From NCBI RefSeq assembly GCF_024519435.1, contig NZ_JALJRZ010000004.1, positions 339,251 to 403,250 on the forward strand: DNA of 64,000 bases, read 5' to 3'. This stretch comes from Terrabacter sp. Ter38 (lineage in GTDB: Bacteria > Actinomycetota > Actinomycetes > Actinomycetales > Dermatophilaceae). The position numbers and the translations under genes are program-made. Below, in pieces: positions 38,321-47,204 of the stretch. Numbering within the stretch: the stretch's first letter is position 1; the number at the start of each line of letters is the position of its first letter. The notes beneath the pieces were generated by a model, which was not told the DNA's origin, did not search any database, and saw nothing but the letters and a program-made list of their open reading frames with translations.

Positions 38321-39469
38321 ATGTCGGCCCGTCTCGTCCCTCCGGGTGCCCGGGAGCTGCCCGCGCTGACCGAGCTCCGCCTCGAGGTGCGTGCCTTCCT
38401 CGCCCAGCAGGTCGCCGCCGGCGCGTTCGTGCCGCACGTCGACACGTGGCTGACCCGCTGGAACCGTGACTTCACCCGCGAGCTCGGTCGGCGCGGCTGG
38501 CTCGGCATGGTCGTCCCGACGGAGTACGGCGGTCAGGGGCGCACGTACCTCGAGCGGTTCGTCGTCACGGAGGAGCTGCTCGTCGTCGGCGCACCGGTGG
38601 CGGCGCACTGGATCGCCGAGCGCCAGATCGGCCCGTCGCTGCTGCGCTACGGCACCGAGGAGCAGAAGCAGGCGTTCCTGCCCGGCATCAGTCGGGGCGA
38701 GGTCGTCTTCGGCATCGGCATGAGCGAGCCCGACTCGGGGTCCGACCTCGCCAGCGTCCGCACCCGCGCCGAGCGGGTCGACGGCGGCTGGCGCCTCACC
38801 GGCACCAAGGTCTGGACCTCTGGCGCCCACGAGGCCGACGCCTTCTTCGCGCTCGCCCGGTCGGCGCCGCTCGACCCGGCCCACCGGCACGAGGGGATGA
38901 GCCAGTTCATCGTCGACCTCCGCGCGCCGGGTGTCACGATCCGCCCGATCATCTCGATGGGCGGCGACCACCACTTCAACGAGGTTCATCTCGACGGGGT
39001 CCTCATCCCCGGCGACCGCGTGCTCGGCGAGATCGGAGAGGGCTGGTCGCAGGTCACCTCCGAGCTCGCCCACGAGCGCAGCGGTCCCGAGCGCGTGCTC
39101 TCGACCTTCCAGCTCCTCGCTGCCGCCGCCCAGGCCATGGACGACGGACGCCTCCCGACCGACCCCGGGCTCGGACGCCACGTCGCACGCGTCGCGGCCC
39201 TGCACCACATGTCGTTCGCCGTCTCGACCGCGCTCGAGAACCACGAGGACGCCGACACAGCCGCCGCCGTCGTCAAGGTGCTCGGCACGACGGGGGAGGG
39301 CGACATCGCCGACTACGTCGACACCCTGACCGCGACCGGATGGGCCCTCGACGAGGAGCTCGACACCCTCCTGCACGCCGCGATCCTCCAGCGGCCGGGC
39401 TTCACGCTCCGCGGCGGCACCAACGAGATCCTCCGCGGCGTCATCGCCCGCGGGCTGGGGATGCGCTGA
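38321..39469 (+). CDS. Acyl-CoA dehydrogenase, large-type subunit of a pair
   Basis: 382-residue FAD enzyme. The flavin motif GIGMSEPDSGSDLAS and the segment GGWRLTGTKVWTSGAHEAD are typical, and it ends FTLRGGTNEILRGVIARGLGMR. The usual YEGT glutamate is replaced (LRGGT), as in actinobacterial heterotetrameric dehydrogenases of sterol/bile-acid side chains, where the base is elsewhere. The ribosome binding site AGGAAGG is six bases before ATG 38321. The stop overlaps the next gene by one base (TGATG), indicating a complex with its product. Confidence 0.88.
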   Translation: MSARLVPPGARELPALTELRLEVRAFLAQQVAAGAFVPHVDTWLTRWNRDFTRELGRRGWLGMVVPTEYGGQGRTYLERFVVTEELLVVGAPVAAHWIAERQIGPSLLRYGTEEQKQAFLPGISRGEVVFGIGMSEPDSGSDLASVRTRAERVDGGWRLTGTKVWTSGAHEADAFFALARSAPLDPAHRHEGMSQFIVDLRAPGVTIRPIISMGGDHHFNEVHLDGVLIPGDRVLGEIGEGWSQVTSELAHERSGPERVLSTFQLLAAAAQAMDDGRLPTDPGLGRHVARVAALHHMSFAVSTALENHEDADTAAAVVKVLGTTGEGDIADYVDTLTATGWALDEELDTLLHAAILQRPGFTLRGGTNEILRGVIARGLGMR

Positions 39470-40545
39470 TGGCCACCGACCCGCGCGAGCTCGCCGCGCC
39501 GACCACCCCCGACCCCGACCTCGTCGCCGTCCTCACCGAGCTCTTCGCCGACTACCGCGCCACGCGCGCCACGCCCACCGCCGTCGTCGACCTCGACCGC
39601 GGCCTGTGGCAGCGGCTCGAGGAGCTCGGACTGACCCGCCTCACGGGCAGTGAGTCCGCCGGAGGCAGTGGCGGCGGCTGGGTCGACGCCGCAGCCCTGC
39701 TCGGTCTCGCCGCCGCGGCGGCCGCGCCGGTGCCGCTCGCCGAGCACGACGTGCTCGGTGGCTGGCTCCTCGAGGCGGCCGGCCTGCCCAACGACGGCGG
39801 ACTGCGGACCGTATGCCGTCCCGACCCGTCCGGGGTCGCCCTCAACGTCACGTGGGCCCGCGACGCGAGCAGCGTCGTGGCCCTCTGGGAGGACCGCGAC
39901 CAGTGGCGGGTCGCCGACGTGCCGATCGACCGGGTCGGCGTGGAGGAGCGACGCAACCTCGCGGGGGAGCCCAGCGACACCGTCGAGTTCGACCTCGACG
40001 ACCTCGAGGCGGGCATCGTCGTCGACCACGCGATCGGCGAGCAGTTCCACCTGCGTGGGGCGCTGGCCCGCTCGGCCCAGGTCGTGGGCGCCATGGAACG
40101 CGTCGTCGACGTCGTCCTCGCGCACGTGCGCGAGCGTGAGCAGTTCGGCCGACCGATCGGGCGGTTCCAGGCGGTGCAGCACCTCGTCTCCGACATCGCC
40201 TGCGAGACGGCCCTCGCCCGTGCGGCCACCGACGCCGCCCTCGCCCGGGCGGCCGCGTCCGACTGGACCGATCCCGGGATGCTCTTCGCCGTCGGCGTCG
40301 CCAAGTCGTGCGTGGGGCACGCTGCCTCGGTGGTCGTCCGTGGGTCGCACCAGGTCCTCGGGGCCATCGGCACGACCCTCGAGCACGAGCTGCACACCCT
40401 GACGCGCCCGATCCTCGCCCGGCGCAGCGAGTACGGCTCCCTACAGGACTGGGACGAGACCCTCACGGCGCTCGCCTCGTCCGCCGGTCACGACCGACTC
40501 TGGACCCTCATCACGACCGGCCGCGCCAAGACGCAGCGCCCCTGA
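39469..40545 (+). CDS. Acyl-CoA dehydrogenase, small-type subunit of a pair
   Basis: 358 residues with the dehydrogenase C-terminal helical domain well preserved (HVREREQFGRPIGRFQAVQHLVSDIACET) but a degenerate N-terminal half lacking the flavin motif of its neighbour. Such paired proteins form alpha2-beta2 FadE complexes in actinobacteria. It is coupled to the upstream gene by a one-base overlap and followed 92 bases on by an enoyl-CoA hydratase, so this cluster resembles one round of beta-oxidation for a bulky acyl-CoA. The substrate is not identifiable. Confidence 0.86.
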   Translation: MATDPRELAAPTTPDPDLVAVLTELFADYRATRATPTAVVDLDRGLWQRLEELGLTRLTGSESAGGSGGGWVDAAALLGLAAAAAAPVPLAEHDVLGGWLLEAAGLPNDGGLRTVCRPDPSGVALNVTWARDASSVVALWEDRDQWRVADVPIDRVGVEERRNLAGEPSDTVEFDLDDLEAGIVVDHAIGEQFHLRGALARSAQVVGAMERVVDVVLAHVREREQFGRPIGRFQAVQHLVSDIACETALARAATDAALARAAASDWTDPGMLFAVGVAKSCVGHAASVVVRGSHQVLGAIGTTLEHELHTLTRPILARRSEYGSLQDWDETLTALASSAGHDRLWTLITTGRAKTQRP

Positions 40546-40637
40546 GCGAGGCCGAACGCCGACACCACCCAGGTCGCTGGAACCGTCCAGCGCCGCCCTG
40601 ACCACCGATCCCGCTGGCAGCCAAGGAGATTCGCCGC

Positions 40638-41375
40638 ATGACCGAGATCCGCTACGACGTGACCGACGGCGTCGCGCTCATCACCCTCGACGCGCCCGAG
40701 CGCCGCAACGCACTCTCCGTGGAGATGTCGCGCGAGCTCATCGACGCCGCCCGCACGGCGGAGGCCGACGACGAGGTCGGTGCCGTCGTCGTCACGGGCG
40801 GAGCCCACTTCTGCGCGGGAGCGGTCCGCAGCGTCCTCGCCGACGCGGGCCGTGACCCCGTCGAGGACGAGGCCTACCGCAACCTCGAGACGGTCTACGC
40901 GGCGTTCACGACGATCGGCGGGATCGCCGTCCCCACCGTCGCGGCCGTGCGCGGCGCGGCGGTCGGGGCCGGCCTCAACCTCGCCCTCGCCACCGACCTG
41001 CGCATCGTCTCGCGCACGGCTCGGCTGCTTCCCGGCTTCGCCCAGATCGGCATCCACCCGGGCGGTGGGCACTTCACGCTCATCAACCGGGTCGCCGGGC
41101 GCGAGGCCGCCGCGGCCCTCGGGCTCTTCGGCGACGAGGTCGACGGCGAGCGCGCCGTCGCGCTGGGACTCGCCTGGGCGGCATACGACGACGGCGACGT
41201 GCAGGACGCGGCGATCGCGGTCGCCGGCCGTGTCGCTCGGGACCCCGCTCTCGCCCGACGGATGGTCGCGAGCTTCCGCCGAGAGACGGCCCCCGGGGGC
41301 ATGCCGTGGGACGTCGCCGTCGAGGTCGAGCGCTCGCCGCAGATGTGGTCGCTGCGCCGCAAGCACGGGGCGTGA
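40638..41375 (+). CDS. Enoyl-CoA hydratase/isomerase
   Basis: 245-residue crotonase-fold protein. The first oxyanion segment is VVVTGGAHFCAGAVRSVLADAG, and the second is AVRGAAVGAGLNLALATDLRIVS. The common catalytic Glu of hydratases is not at its usual place (FAQIGIHPGGG), so the reaction may be isomerisation or another crotonase reaction. AAGGAG is nine bases before ATG 40638. It is downstream of the paired acyl-CoA dehydrogenases. Confidence 0.87.
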   Translation: MTEIRYDVTDGVALITLDAPERRNALSVEMSRELIDAARTAEADDEVGAVVVTGGAHFCAGAVRSVLADAGRDPVEDEAYRNLETVYAAFTTIGGIAVPTVAAVRGAAVGAGLNLALATDLRIVSRTARLLPGFAQIGIHPGGGHFTLINRVAGREAAAALGLFGDEVDGERAVALGLAWAAYDDGDVQDAAIAVAGRVARDPALARRMVASFRRETAPGGMPWDVAVEVERSPQMWSLRRKHGA

Positions 41376-41469
41376 GGCACGGCTCACCACGAGTCCGGCA
41401 TTTCGGATCCTCGGGGGTCGTGGTGCAAGGATGGGGAAGTTGGCCGTCCCCCACCGCGAAGGAGCACCT

Positions 41470-42669
41470 GTGCTGGCGTCCTACCGACCTCTCTTCGAGG
41501 TACCGGGGGCACGCGTCTTCATCACCGGCGGGCTGATCGCCCGCTCGGCAGGCTCGATGTTCGCCGTGTCCGTGGTCGCGATGGTCTCGGCACGTACCGG
41601 CTCCTACGCGCTCGCCGGCGCCGTGGTAGCGGCGGGGATGGTCTCCCTGGCGCTCTTCGCCCCTTTCCTCGGGAGGCTCGTCGACCGCTACGGCCAGCGC
41701 CGCATCGCCATCCCCTTCTTCCTCTGGTCGGGGTTCTGGGCCGTCATGACCCTCCTCGTCTCGATGCGGGGATTGCCCTCGTGGCTTCTCTTCATCACCT
41801 TCCCGCTGTGCGGCGCGATCCCCAACCTCGGCACGATGGCCCGCGCGCGGTGGTCGCACATCTTCGCCGACGACCCACGCAACCTCCATGCGGCGATGTC
41901 GTTCGAGCAGGTCATGGAGGAGATCACCTTCGTCATCGGGCCGGTCCTCGCGATCTGGCTGTCGACGACACTCTTCCCCGAGGCGGGCTTCGCCTTCGCC
42001 ACCGTCGCCTACACCGTGGGCGTCCTCATCTTCATCTCCGCACGGTCCACGGAGCCGCCCGTCGTGCCGCACCACGAGCGACCCACCGAGCACGCCTACA
42101 CGGTGGCGGGCCTCATCCCGCTCGCCTTCATCATGGTCATGACGGGTGCGATCTTCGGCGTCAACGAGGTCGTGACGCTCGCCGTCTCGAAGGACCAGGG
42201 CGCGCCGAGCGCCGCCGGCGCCATCCTCGCGTTGTATGCCGTGGGGTCGGCCTCCGCGGGTCTCGTCTTCGGGCACGTCTCGCACGGCCGCAGCCTCGTC
42301 AAGCTCCTCATCGCCGGGACGTTCGGGATGGCGGTCCTCGAGATCCCGGTGCTCTTCGCCCCCAACCTCTGGGTCCTCGCCGGCCTCATGCTCGTCGCGG
42401 GCATGGCCACGGCTCCGACCCTCATCACGACGATGAACCTCATCGAGCGGATCGTCCCCAAGGCCCAGCTCAACGAGGGCATGACGATCGTGCTCACGGG
42501 ACTCATCATCGGCATCGCGGCGGGCTCGGCCGTGTCCGGCATCGTCGTCGACCACGTCGGCCCGCAGCACGGCTACTGGGTCGCGATCATCGCGGGCGGC
42601 TTCGCCTTCGTCATGGCCCTGGGCACGCGCGCGTTCCTGACCCGGCGCGAGCTGCACAACCTCCGCTGA
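41470..42669 (+). CDS. MFS transporter
   Basis: 399 residues with 12 predicted helices, opening VLASYRPLFEVPGARVFITGGLIARSAGSMF and carrying LGRLVDRYGQRRIAIPFFLW between helices 2 and 3. It resembles the small putative drug/sugar efflux MFS proteins common in actinobacteria. GTG 41470 is chosen because AAGGAG lies five bases before it; ATG 41432 is in frame but has its AAGG directly adjacent. It ends at palindromic repeat copy 4. Confidence 0.85.
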   Translation: MLASYRPLFEVPGARVFITGGLIARSAGSMFAVSVVAMVSARTGSYALAGAVVAAGMVSLALFAPFLGRLVDRYGQRRIAIPFFLWSGFWAVMTLLVSMRGLPSWLLFITFPLCGAIPNLGTMARARWSHIFADDPRNLHAAMSFEQVMEEITFVIGPVLAIWLSTTLFPEAGFAFATVAYTVGVLIFISARSTEPPVVPHHERPTEHAYTVAGLIPLAFIMVMTGAIFGVNEVVTLAVSKDQGAPSAAGAILALYAVGSASAGLVFGHVSHGRSLVKLLIAGTFGMAVLEIPVLFAPNLWVLAGLMLVAGMATAPTLITTMNLIERIVPKAQLNEGMTIVLTGLIIGIAAGSAVSGIVVDHVGPQHGYWVAIIAGGFAFVMALGTRAFLTRRELHNLR

Positions 42670-42726
42670 CCCGGCCCCCGGCATACGCCCTCCGCGCCCC
42701 CCGCACACGCCGCCCTCGGCCACTGA

Positions 42727-42837
42727 ACCGTCGAAAGGCCACGTGTGGCCGCCCCCCGCATGTCGAAAGGCCACCTCCAGCGACCAGAGGTGGCCTTTCG
42801 ACTGTCGTCAAGCGGCCGAACGTGGCCTTTCGACGGT
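42727..42837. repeat. Complex palindromic intergenic repeat, copy 4
   Basis: Outer arms ACCGTCGAAAGGCCACGTGT and its near-complement ending at 42837. The inner hairpin at about 42761-42802 (GTCGAAAGGCCACCTC and partner) sits between the ends of two convergent MFS genes. Confidence 0.85.
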
Positions 42838-42859
42838 GGAGCGGGCGAGCCCGCAGGGG

Positions 42860-44605
42860 TCAGTGGCCGGCGGGGGCCACCACGACGTCCTCGTCCTTCG
42901 TTGCCGGACGCTCGCCGGGCTTGGGACCCAGGTCGATGTTCGGCAGGAAGAGCGTCGCGATGAACGCGAGGACGAGCACCCCGCCGGCGACGAGGAAGAC
43001 GACCGACATGGCGTCGGAGAAGCCGACGAGGAACGGCTTGGCGAGCGTCGGGTCGAGCTGGTTGATGAACGAGCTGTCCGACAGGGCCGCGCCACCGACG
43101 CCCGCACCCGAGCCACCGGACTGCTGGGAGGCCTGGAGCTGCTCGATGAAGGCCTTGTTGGCGGCCGGGTCGCCACCGGTCGGGTTGCGCAGGGCCGCCT
43201 GGAACTCCGGTGTCGGGGCGATCGCCGCGAACGCCTCGGAGATCTTCGTGCCGGCCTGCGAGAAGAGGATCGACAGGAAGACGGCGGTGCCCAGCGTGCC
43301 GCCGATTTGGCGGGTGAAGGTGGCGGACGACGTGGCCACGCCCATGTCGCGGCGGTCGACGGCGTTCTGCACGGCGAGGGTCAACGGCTGGAAGTTGAAG
43401 CCGAGGCCGATGCCGAAGAAGAACATCACGATCATCGTCTTCCAGAGCGGGGTGTCCGCGCCGACGAAGTGGAAGGCGTAGAGCGACAGGACGAGGATCG
43501 CCGCGCCCATGATCGGGAAGTGGCGGTAGCGCCCGGTCCGGGAGATGAGCTGACCCGAGACGATCGAGCCGGCCATGATCCCGAGGGTCATCGGGAGCAG
43601 CTGGAGCCCGGCCTGGGTGGGCGACGAGCCCTTGACGATCTGCAGGTAGAGCGGGATAGCGGCGAGTCCGCCGAACATGCCCATGCCGATGAAGACCGAG
43701 GCGACCGACGACGACGCGACGGTGCGGTTCGTGAAGAGGCGCAGCGGGATGAGCGCCTCCTCACCCATGGACCGCTCGAAGAGGAAGAACGCGACGAGCC
43801 CGGCGACGCCGATGGCGTAGCAGGTGATGGAGGTCGGCGAGCCCCAGCCCCAGGCGCGGCCCTGCTCGGCCACGATGAGCAGCGGCACGAGGGCGACCGA
43901 GAGGCTCAGGGCACCCCAGTAGTCGATGCGGTGGTCGAGACGCGTGTGCTTCAGGTGCAGCGTGCGCGTCACGACGATGAGCGCGGCGACGGCGATCGGC
44001 ACGTTGACGAGGAAGACCCAGCGCCAGCCGGTGACGCCGAGGATCGTCTCCTGGCCGGCGAAGAAGCCGCCGATGACCGGGCCGAGCACGCTGGAGGTGC
44101 CGAAGACGGCGAGGAAGTAGCCCTGGTACTTCGCGCGCTCACGCGGCGGCACGATGTCGCCGATGATGGCGAGGGCCAGCGAGAAGAGGCCGCCGGCGCC
44201 GATGCCCTGGACGGCTCGGAAGGCTGCGAGCGACGGGATCGACCACGACAGCGTGCAGAGCATCGAGCCGATCGTGAAGATCGTGATGGCGAAGATGAAG
44301 AGCTTCTTGCGCCCGTAGATGTCGCCGAGCTTGCCGTAGAGGGGTGTCGTGATCGTCGCGGTGATGAGGTAGGCCGTCGTGACCCACGCCTGGCCGGCGA
44401 GGTCGTTGAGGTCGTCGGCGATGACGCGCATGGCGCTCGCGACGATGGTCTGGTCGAGGGCCGCGAGGAACATCCCCATCATGAGCCCGACGAGGATGGT
44501 CAGGATCTCCTTGTGGGAGAGAACCGGTCGCGCGTCGGGGCCCGCACCGGCTGGTGCGTCCGCGGTCGCGTCGACGCGTGGCGGCTCGGCGGTGGTGTCG
44601 GACAT
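42860..44605 (-). CDS. DHA2-family multidrug efflux MFS transporter
   Basis: 581 residues with 14 predicted helices. It contains LAALDQTIVASAMRVIADDL in helix 1, GKLGDIYGRKKLFIFA, and VFGTSSVLGPVIGGFFAG, the DHA2 drug-proton antiporter pattern of EmrB/LfrA-like pumps. The insertion before the last two helices contains a Gly/Ser-rich loop with QQSGGSGAGVGG. It follows the marR gene with a one-base gap, so both are expressed together and the pump is presumably induced when MarR releases DNA. Confidence 0.9.
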   Translation of the reverse strand: MSDTTAEPPRVDATADAPAGAGPDARPVLSHKEILTILVGLMMGMFLAALDQTIVASAMRVIADDLNDLAGQAWVTTAYLITATITTPLYGKLGDIYGRKKLFIFAITIFTIGSMLCTLSWSIPSLAAFRAVQGIGAGGLFSLALAIIGDIVPPRERAKYQGYFLAVFGTSSVLGPVIGGFFAGQETILGVTGWRWVFLVNVPIAVAALIVVTRTLHLKHTRLDHRIDYWGALSLSVALVPLLIVAEQGRAWGWGSPTSITCYAIGVAGLVAFFLFERSMGEEALIPLRLFTNRTVASSSVASVFIGMGMFGGLAAIPLYLQIVKGSSPTQAGLQLLPMTLGIMAGSIVSGQLISRTGRYRHFPIMGAAILVLSLYAFHFVGADTPLWKTMIVMFFFGIGLGFNFQPLTLAVQNAVDRRDMGVATSSATFTRQIGGTLGTAVFLSILFSQAGTKISEAFAAIAPTPEFQAALRNPTGGDPAANKAFIEQLQASQQSGGSGAGVGGAALSDSSFINQLDPTLAKPFLVGFSDAMSVVFLVAGGVLVLAFIATLFLPNIDLGPKPGERPATKDEDVVVAPAGH

Positions 44606-44606
44606 G

Positions 44607-45119
44607 TCAGTCCTCTTTCTGCTTCTTGGCTCTGGTGGAGTCGAAGGGCATGGGGGGCGGCGCTGCACCCCGTGCCCGGAGGTTGGTGTCGAGCGCGTCG
44701 CCGAGCTCGCGGAGCCGGCCGACGAACTCCTCGGTGGCGGGGCCGTCCCACTCGGAGAGGAGCCCCTGGAACCACGTGGCGCGGCTCGCCTGGATGCGGT
44801 TGAGGGCCGCGTGGCCGCGCTCGGTGAGGGAGACGACCCACGCGCGCCCGTCGCTGGGGTCGGCACTCTTCTCGAGCAGTCCGCTCGCGACGAGCGCGCT
44901 GACCTGTCGGCTCACGGTGGAGACGTCGTTGTGCAGCGTCGTCGCGAGCTCGGAGATGCGGACGGTGCCCTGGCCCGCGACGACGAAGAGCACGGGGTAT
45001 GCCGTGGCGTCCACGCCGTCCTCTAGCCGCGGGGCCGTGTGCTTGGCCGCGACGAGCAGCTTCTGGACGCGCAGGAGCCCGAGGAAGACGTCGTTCGCCT
45101 CGTCCCTGCTCACGGCCAT
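44607..45119 (-). CDS. MarR-family transcriptional regulator
   Basis: 170 residues. The winged helix includes VRISELATTLHNDVSTVSRQVSALVASGLLEKSADPSDGRAWVVSLTERG, the classical MarR DNA-binding segment and wing. ATG 45119 has GAGGGGG six bases upstream; a GTG directly before it is the alternative. It is autoregulated by inference: a palindrome lies 26 bases upstream of the start. First gene of a two-gene operon with the DHA2 pump. Confidence 0.92.
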   Translation of the reverse strand: MAVSRDEANDVFLGLLRVQKLLVAAKHTAPRLEDGVDATAYPVLFVVAGQGTVRISELATTLHNDVSTVSRQVSALVASGLLEKSADPSDGRAWVVSLTERGHAALNRIQASRATWFQGLLSEWDGPATEEFVGRLRELGDALDTNLRARGAAPPPMPFDSTRAKKQKED

Positions 45120-45145
45120 CACGTGCCCCCTCGATCAACTACTTG

Positions 45146-45160
45146 CTTGCAGCATGCAAG
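45146..45160. promoter_or_regulatory. MarR-type operator
   Basis: Perfect inverted repeat CTTGCAGCATGCAAG (6-bp arms, 3-bp centre). An extra half-site ACTTGC at 45141-45146 overlaps it. The TTGC-GCAA form is usual for MarR sites. It would cover the marR promoter. Confidence 0.7.
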
Positions 45161-45351
45161 TATTTGCCCGAGCCGGCTCGGCTGTCAACTCACCTGTCCA
45201 ACGTTTGTCCAGCCATCGGATCGTCTCGCCACGTGCGGGCCTCATGTGGTTGTCTGTGGTCTCGCGCCTTGGGGGAGGTGCGAGGATGACTCACGTACCC
45301 GAACCGTCCAGCAGTGTGCGGAGCCGCCGGGCCCGATGTGCAGGGAGTGCC

Positions 45352-46107
45352 ATGACGAGCGACGTTCCCGTCGACCCGACGATCACCGACGCCTTCCGAC
45401 AGATGTCGGCCTTGATCTATGCCGGCGCCGACGCCGGCTCGATCCACCAGTCGCTCGTCGACTCCGCTCTCCAGCTCGTCGAGGGCTGCGACCGGGCCTC
45501 GCTGCTCGTGCGCACGCGCGACCGCTACGTCACGGCTGCCAGCACCGACGACATCGCCCGACGCATCGACCAGATCGAGCTCGAGATCGGCGAGGGCCCC
45601 TGTGTCGACGCCATCGTCTCCGAGGCCTACCAGCACGACGCCGACCTCACCGACGCCAAGACCCCCTGGCCGCGCTTCACCGAGCGCATCGTCGCCGAGA
45701 CACCGGTCCGATCGGCCATCGGCTACCGGCTCCTGCTCGAGGGCGACAAGGTCGGTGCCCTCAACCTCTTCTCGGACACCCCCGGCGGCCTGACGTCCAC
45801 GTCGGCCGACCTCGGTGCGGTCATCGCCTCGTTCGCCTCCGTCGCGCTCATGGCGATTCGGGCGCGTGAGGAGGCAGCCACCCTGCGACAGGGGCTGACG
45901 AGCAACCGCGAGATCGGCAAGGCCGTCGGTCTGCTCATGGCCGCGCACCACATCAGCGGCCAGGAGGCGTTCGAGCTGCTGCGGAGCACCTCGCAGGAGC
46001 TCAACATGAAGCTGGCCCACGTGGCCTCGCAGGTCATCCAGGGGCAGGAGTCGCAGTTCGGCCCCGCCGGCCCGGCGGGTGGCGCGAAGGCCGACTCGCA
46101 GGTCTGA
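45352..46107 (+). CDS. GAF-ANTAR RNA-binding antiterminator
   Basis: 251 residues. A GAF sensor domain (about 10-170, with GCDRASLLVRTRDRYVTAASTDD and EIGEGPCVDAI) precedes a three-helix ANTAR domain (about 180-240, LRQGLTSNREIGKAVGLLMAAHHISGQEAFELLRSTSQELNMKLAHVA) that binds paired RNA hairpins to block termination. The start ATG 45352 has CAGGGAG upstream. It converges on a stress sigma factor gene, but no direct link is shown. The regulated RNA targets are not identified in the window. Confidence 0.9.
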   Translation: MTSDVPVDPTITDAFRQMSALIYAGADAGSIHQSLVDSALQLVEGCDRASLLVRTRDRYVTAASTDDIARRIDQIELEIGEGPCVDAIVSEAYQHDADLTDAKTPWPRFTERIVAETPVRSAIGYRLLLEGDKVGALNLFSDTPGGLTSTSADLGAVIASFASVALMAIRAREEAATLRQGLTSNREIGKAVGLLMAAHHISGQEAFELLRSTSQELNMKLAHVASQVIQGQESQFGPAGPAGGAKADSQV

Positions 46108-46173
46108 CCGGGCGGGTCCAGATCGCGTGCAGGTCGGTCGCAGACCGATCCGGCACCGGGTCCCGAACGACGA

Positions 46174-46208
46174 GTGGCCCCGACGCGCCATGCGGACGTC
46201 GGGACCAC
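46174..46208. terminator. Bidirectional hairpin between ANTAR and sigma genes
   Basis: 12-bp arms GTGGCCCCGACG and CGTCGGGACCAC with one mismatch and an 11-nt loop, lying between two convergent stop codons. Confidence 0.6.
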
Positions 46209-46226
46209 GGGTCGGAGCGGGAGGGA

Positions 46227-47015
46227 TCAGGCCGAGACCATGCCCTCCGCGGACAGCTGGCGGCGCAGCTCGTCGAGCGTGCGCCGGAGCAGGCGGCTCA
46301 CCTGCATCGCGCTGAGCCCCATGGACTCGGCGATCTCGGCCTGTGTCATGTCGCCGCCGAACCGGAGCTCGACGAGCTTCTGGTCCCGGGCGGGGAGCCG
46401 CCCGAGCGCGGTGCGCACCACGATGCCCTCGTCGAGGGCCGGGTCGGACCCCGAGTCGCCGCGGGCGTCGAGCAGGTCGAGGACCGGGCGGCCGCCCTCT
46501 GCCGTCGTCGCGTCGAGGGAGGCGGGGCGCAGGTTCGTCGCCGCGACCTGGGCCTCTCTGACCGCATCGAGCGTGATGTCGAGCTCGTGGGCGAGCTCGC
46601 CGGCGTCCGGGTCGTGGCCGAGCCGCTGCTCGAGCCGTGACCTCGTGTCGGTGACGAGCTGGCGTCGCTCCTGCAGCTCACGCGGCGGGCGGACGAGCCA
46701 GCCGTGGTCGCGGAAGTGGCGGCGCAGCTCACCGGTGATGGTGGGCGTCGCGTAGGCGCCGAACTCGGTCGGCTTGGACAGGTCGAACCGCTGGAGTGCC
46801 TTGAGCAGTGCGAGGAACGCGACCTGCTCGAGGTCCTCTCGGTCGAGGCCCTTGCCCGAGTAGCGGTGGGCGAGCGAGCGCGCGAGCGGCATGTGCAGCA
46901 CGGTCACGGTCTCGAGGGCGGTGGCGCGCTCGGACGGCGAGTCCGAGGTGCGCAGGGTCTTGATGAGCTCTCTGGTTCGCGCATCCTTGCGCGGACCCAC
47001 GGATGGGTCGGTCAT
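46227..47015 (-). CDS. SigB/SigF-type alternative sigma factor
   Basis: 262-residue group 3 sigma-70 factor. Region 2 has LAHRYSGKGLDREDLEQVAFLALLKALQRFD and KPTEFGAYATPTITGELRRHFRDHGW, region 3 the VRPPRELQERRQ helix, and region 4 LVELRFGGDMTQAEIAESMGLSAMQVSRLLRRTLDEL. This layout is that of general-stress and sporulation-type factors. No anti-sigma or anti-anti-sigma gene is adjacent, which is unusual for the class. GGAG is six bases before ATG 47015. Confidence 0.93.
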   Translation of the reverse strand: MTDPSVGPRKDARTRELIKTLRTSDSPSERATALETVTVLHMPLARSLAHRYSGKGLDREDLEQVAFLALLKALQRFDLSKPTEFGAYATPTITGELRRHFRDHGWLVRPPRELQERRQLVTDTRSRLEQRLGHDPDAGELAHELDITLDAVREAQVAATNLRPASLDATTAEGGRPVLDLLDARGDSGSDPALDEGIVVRTALGRLPARDQKLVELRFGGDMTQAEIAESMGLSAMQVSRLLRRTLDELRRQLSAEGMVSA

Positions 47016-47204
47016 TTCAACTCCGATGGATCGGATCCCCGATGCGGCGCTGGCTTGACCGACTACTAGTGACGCTAGGCCGTCGCCCCCATATACACAA
47101 GGTGGACTTCGACCCCGTCCGGGGGTCCAGAGGTGTATACGCGGGCGCGAGCAGCAACAGCCCCGACGGTGTTCCCGATGGCGTGGGACCGCCCCGGTCC
47201 GGGC

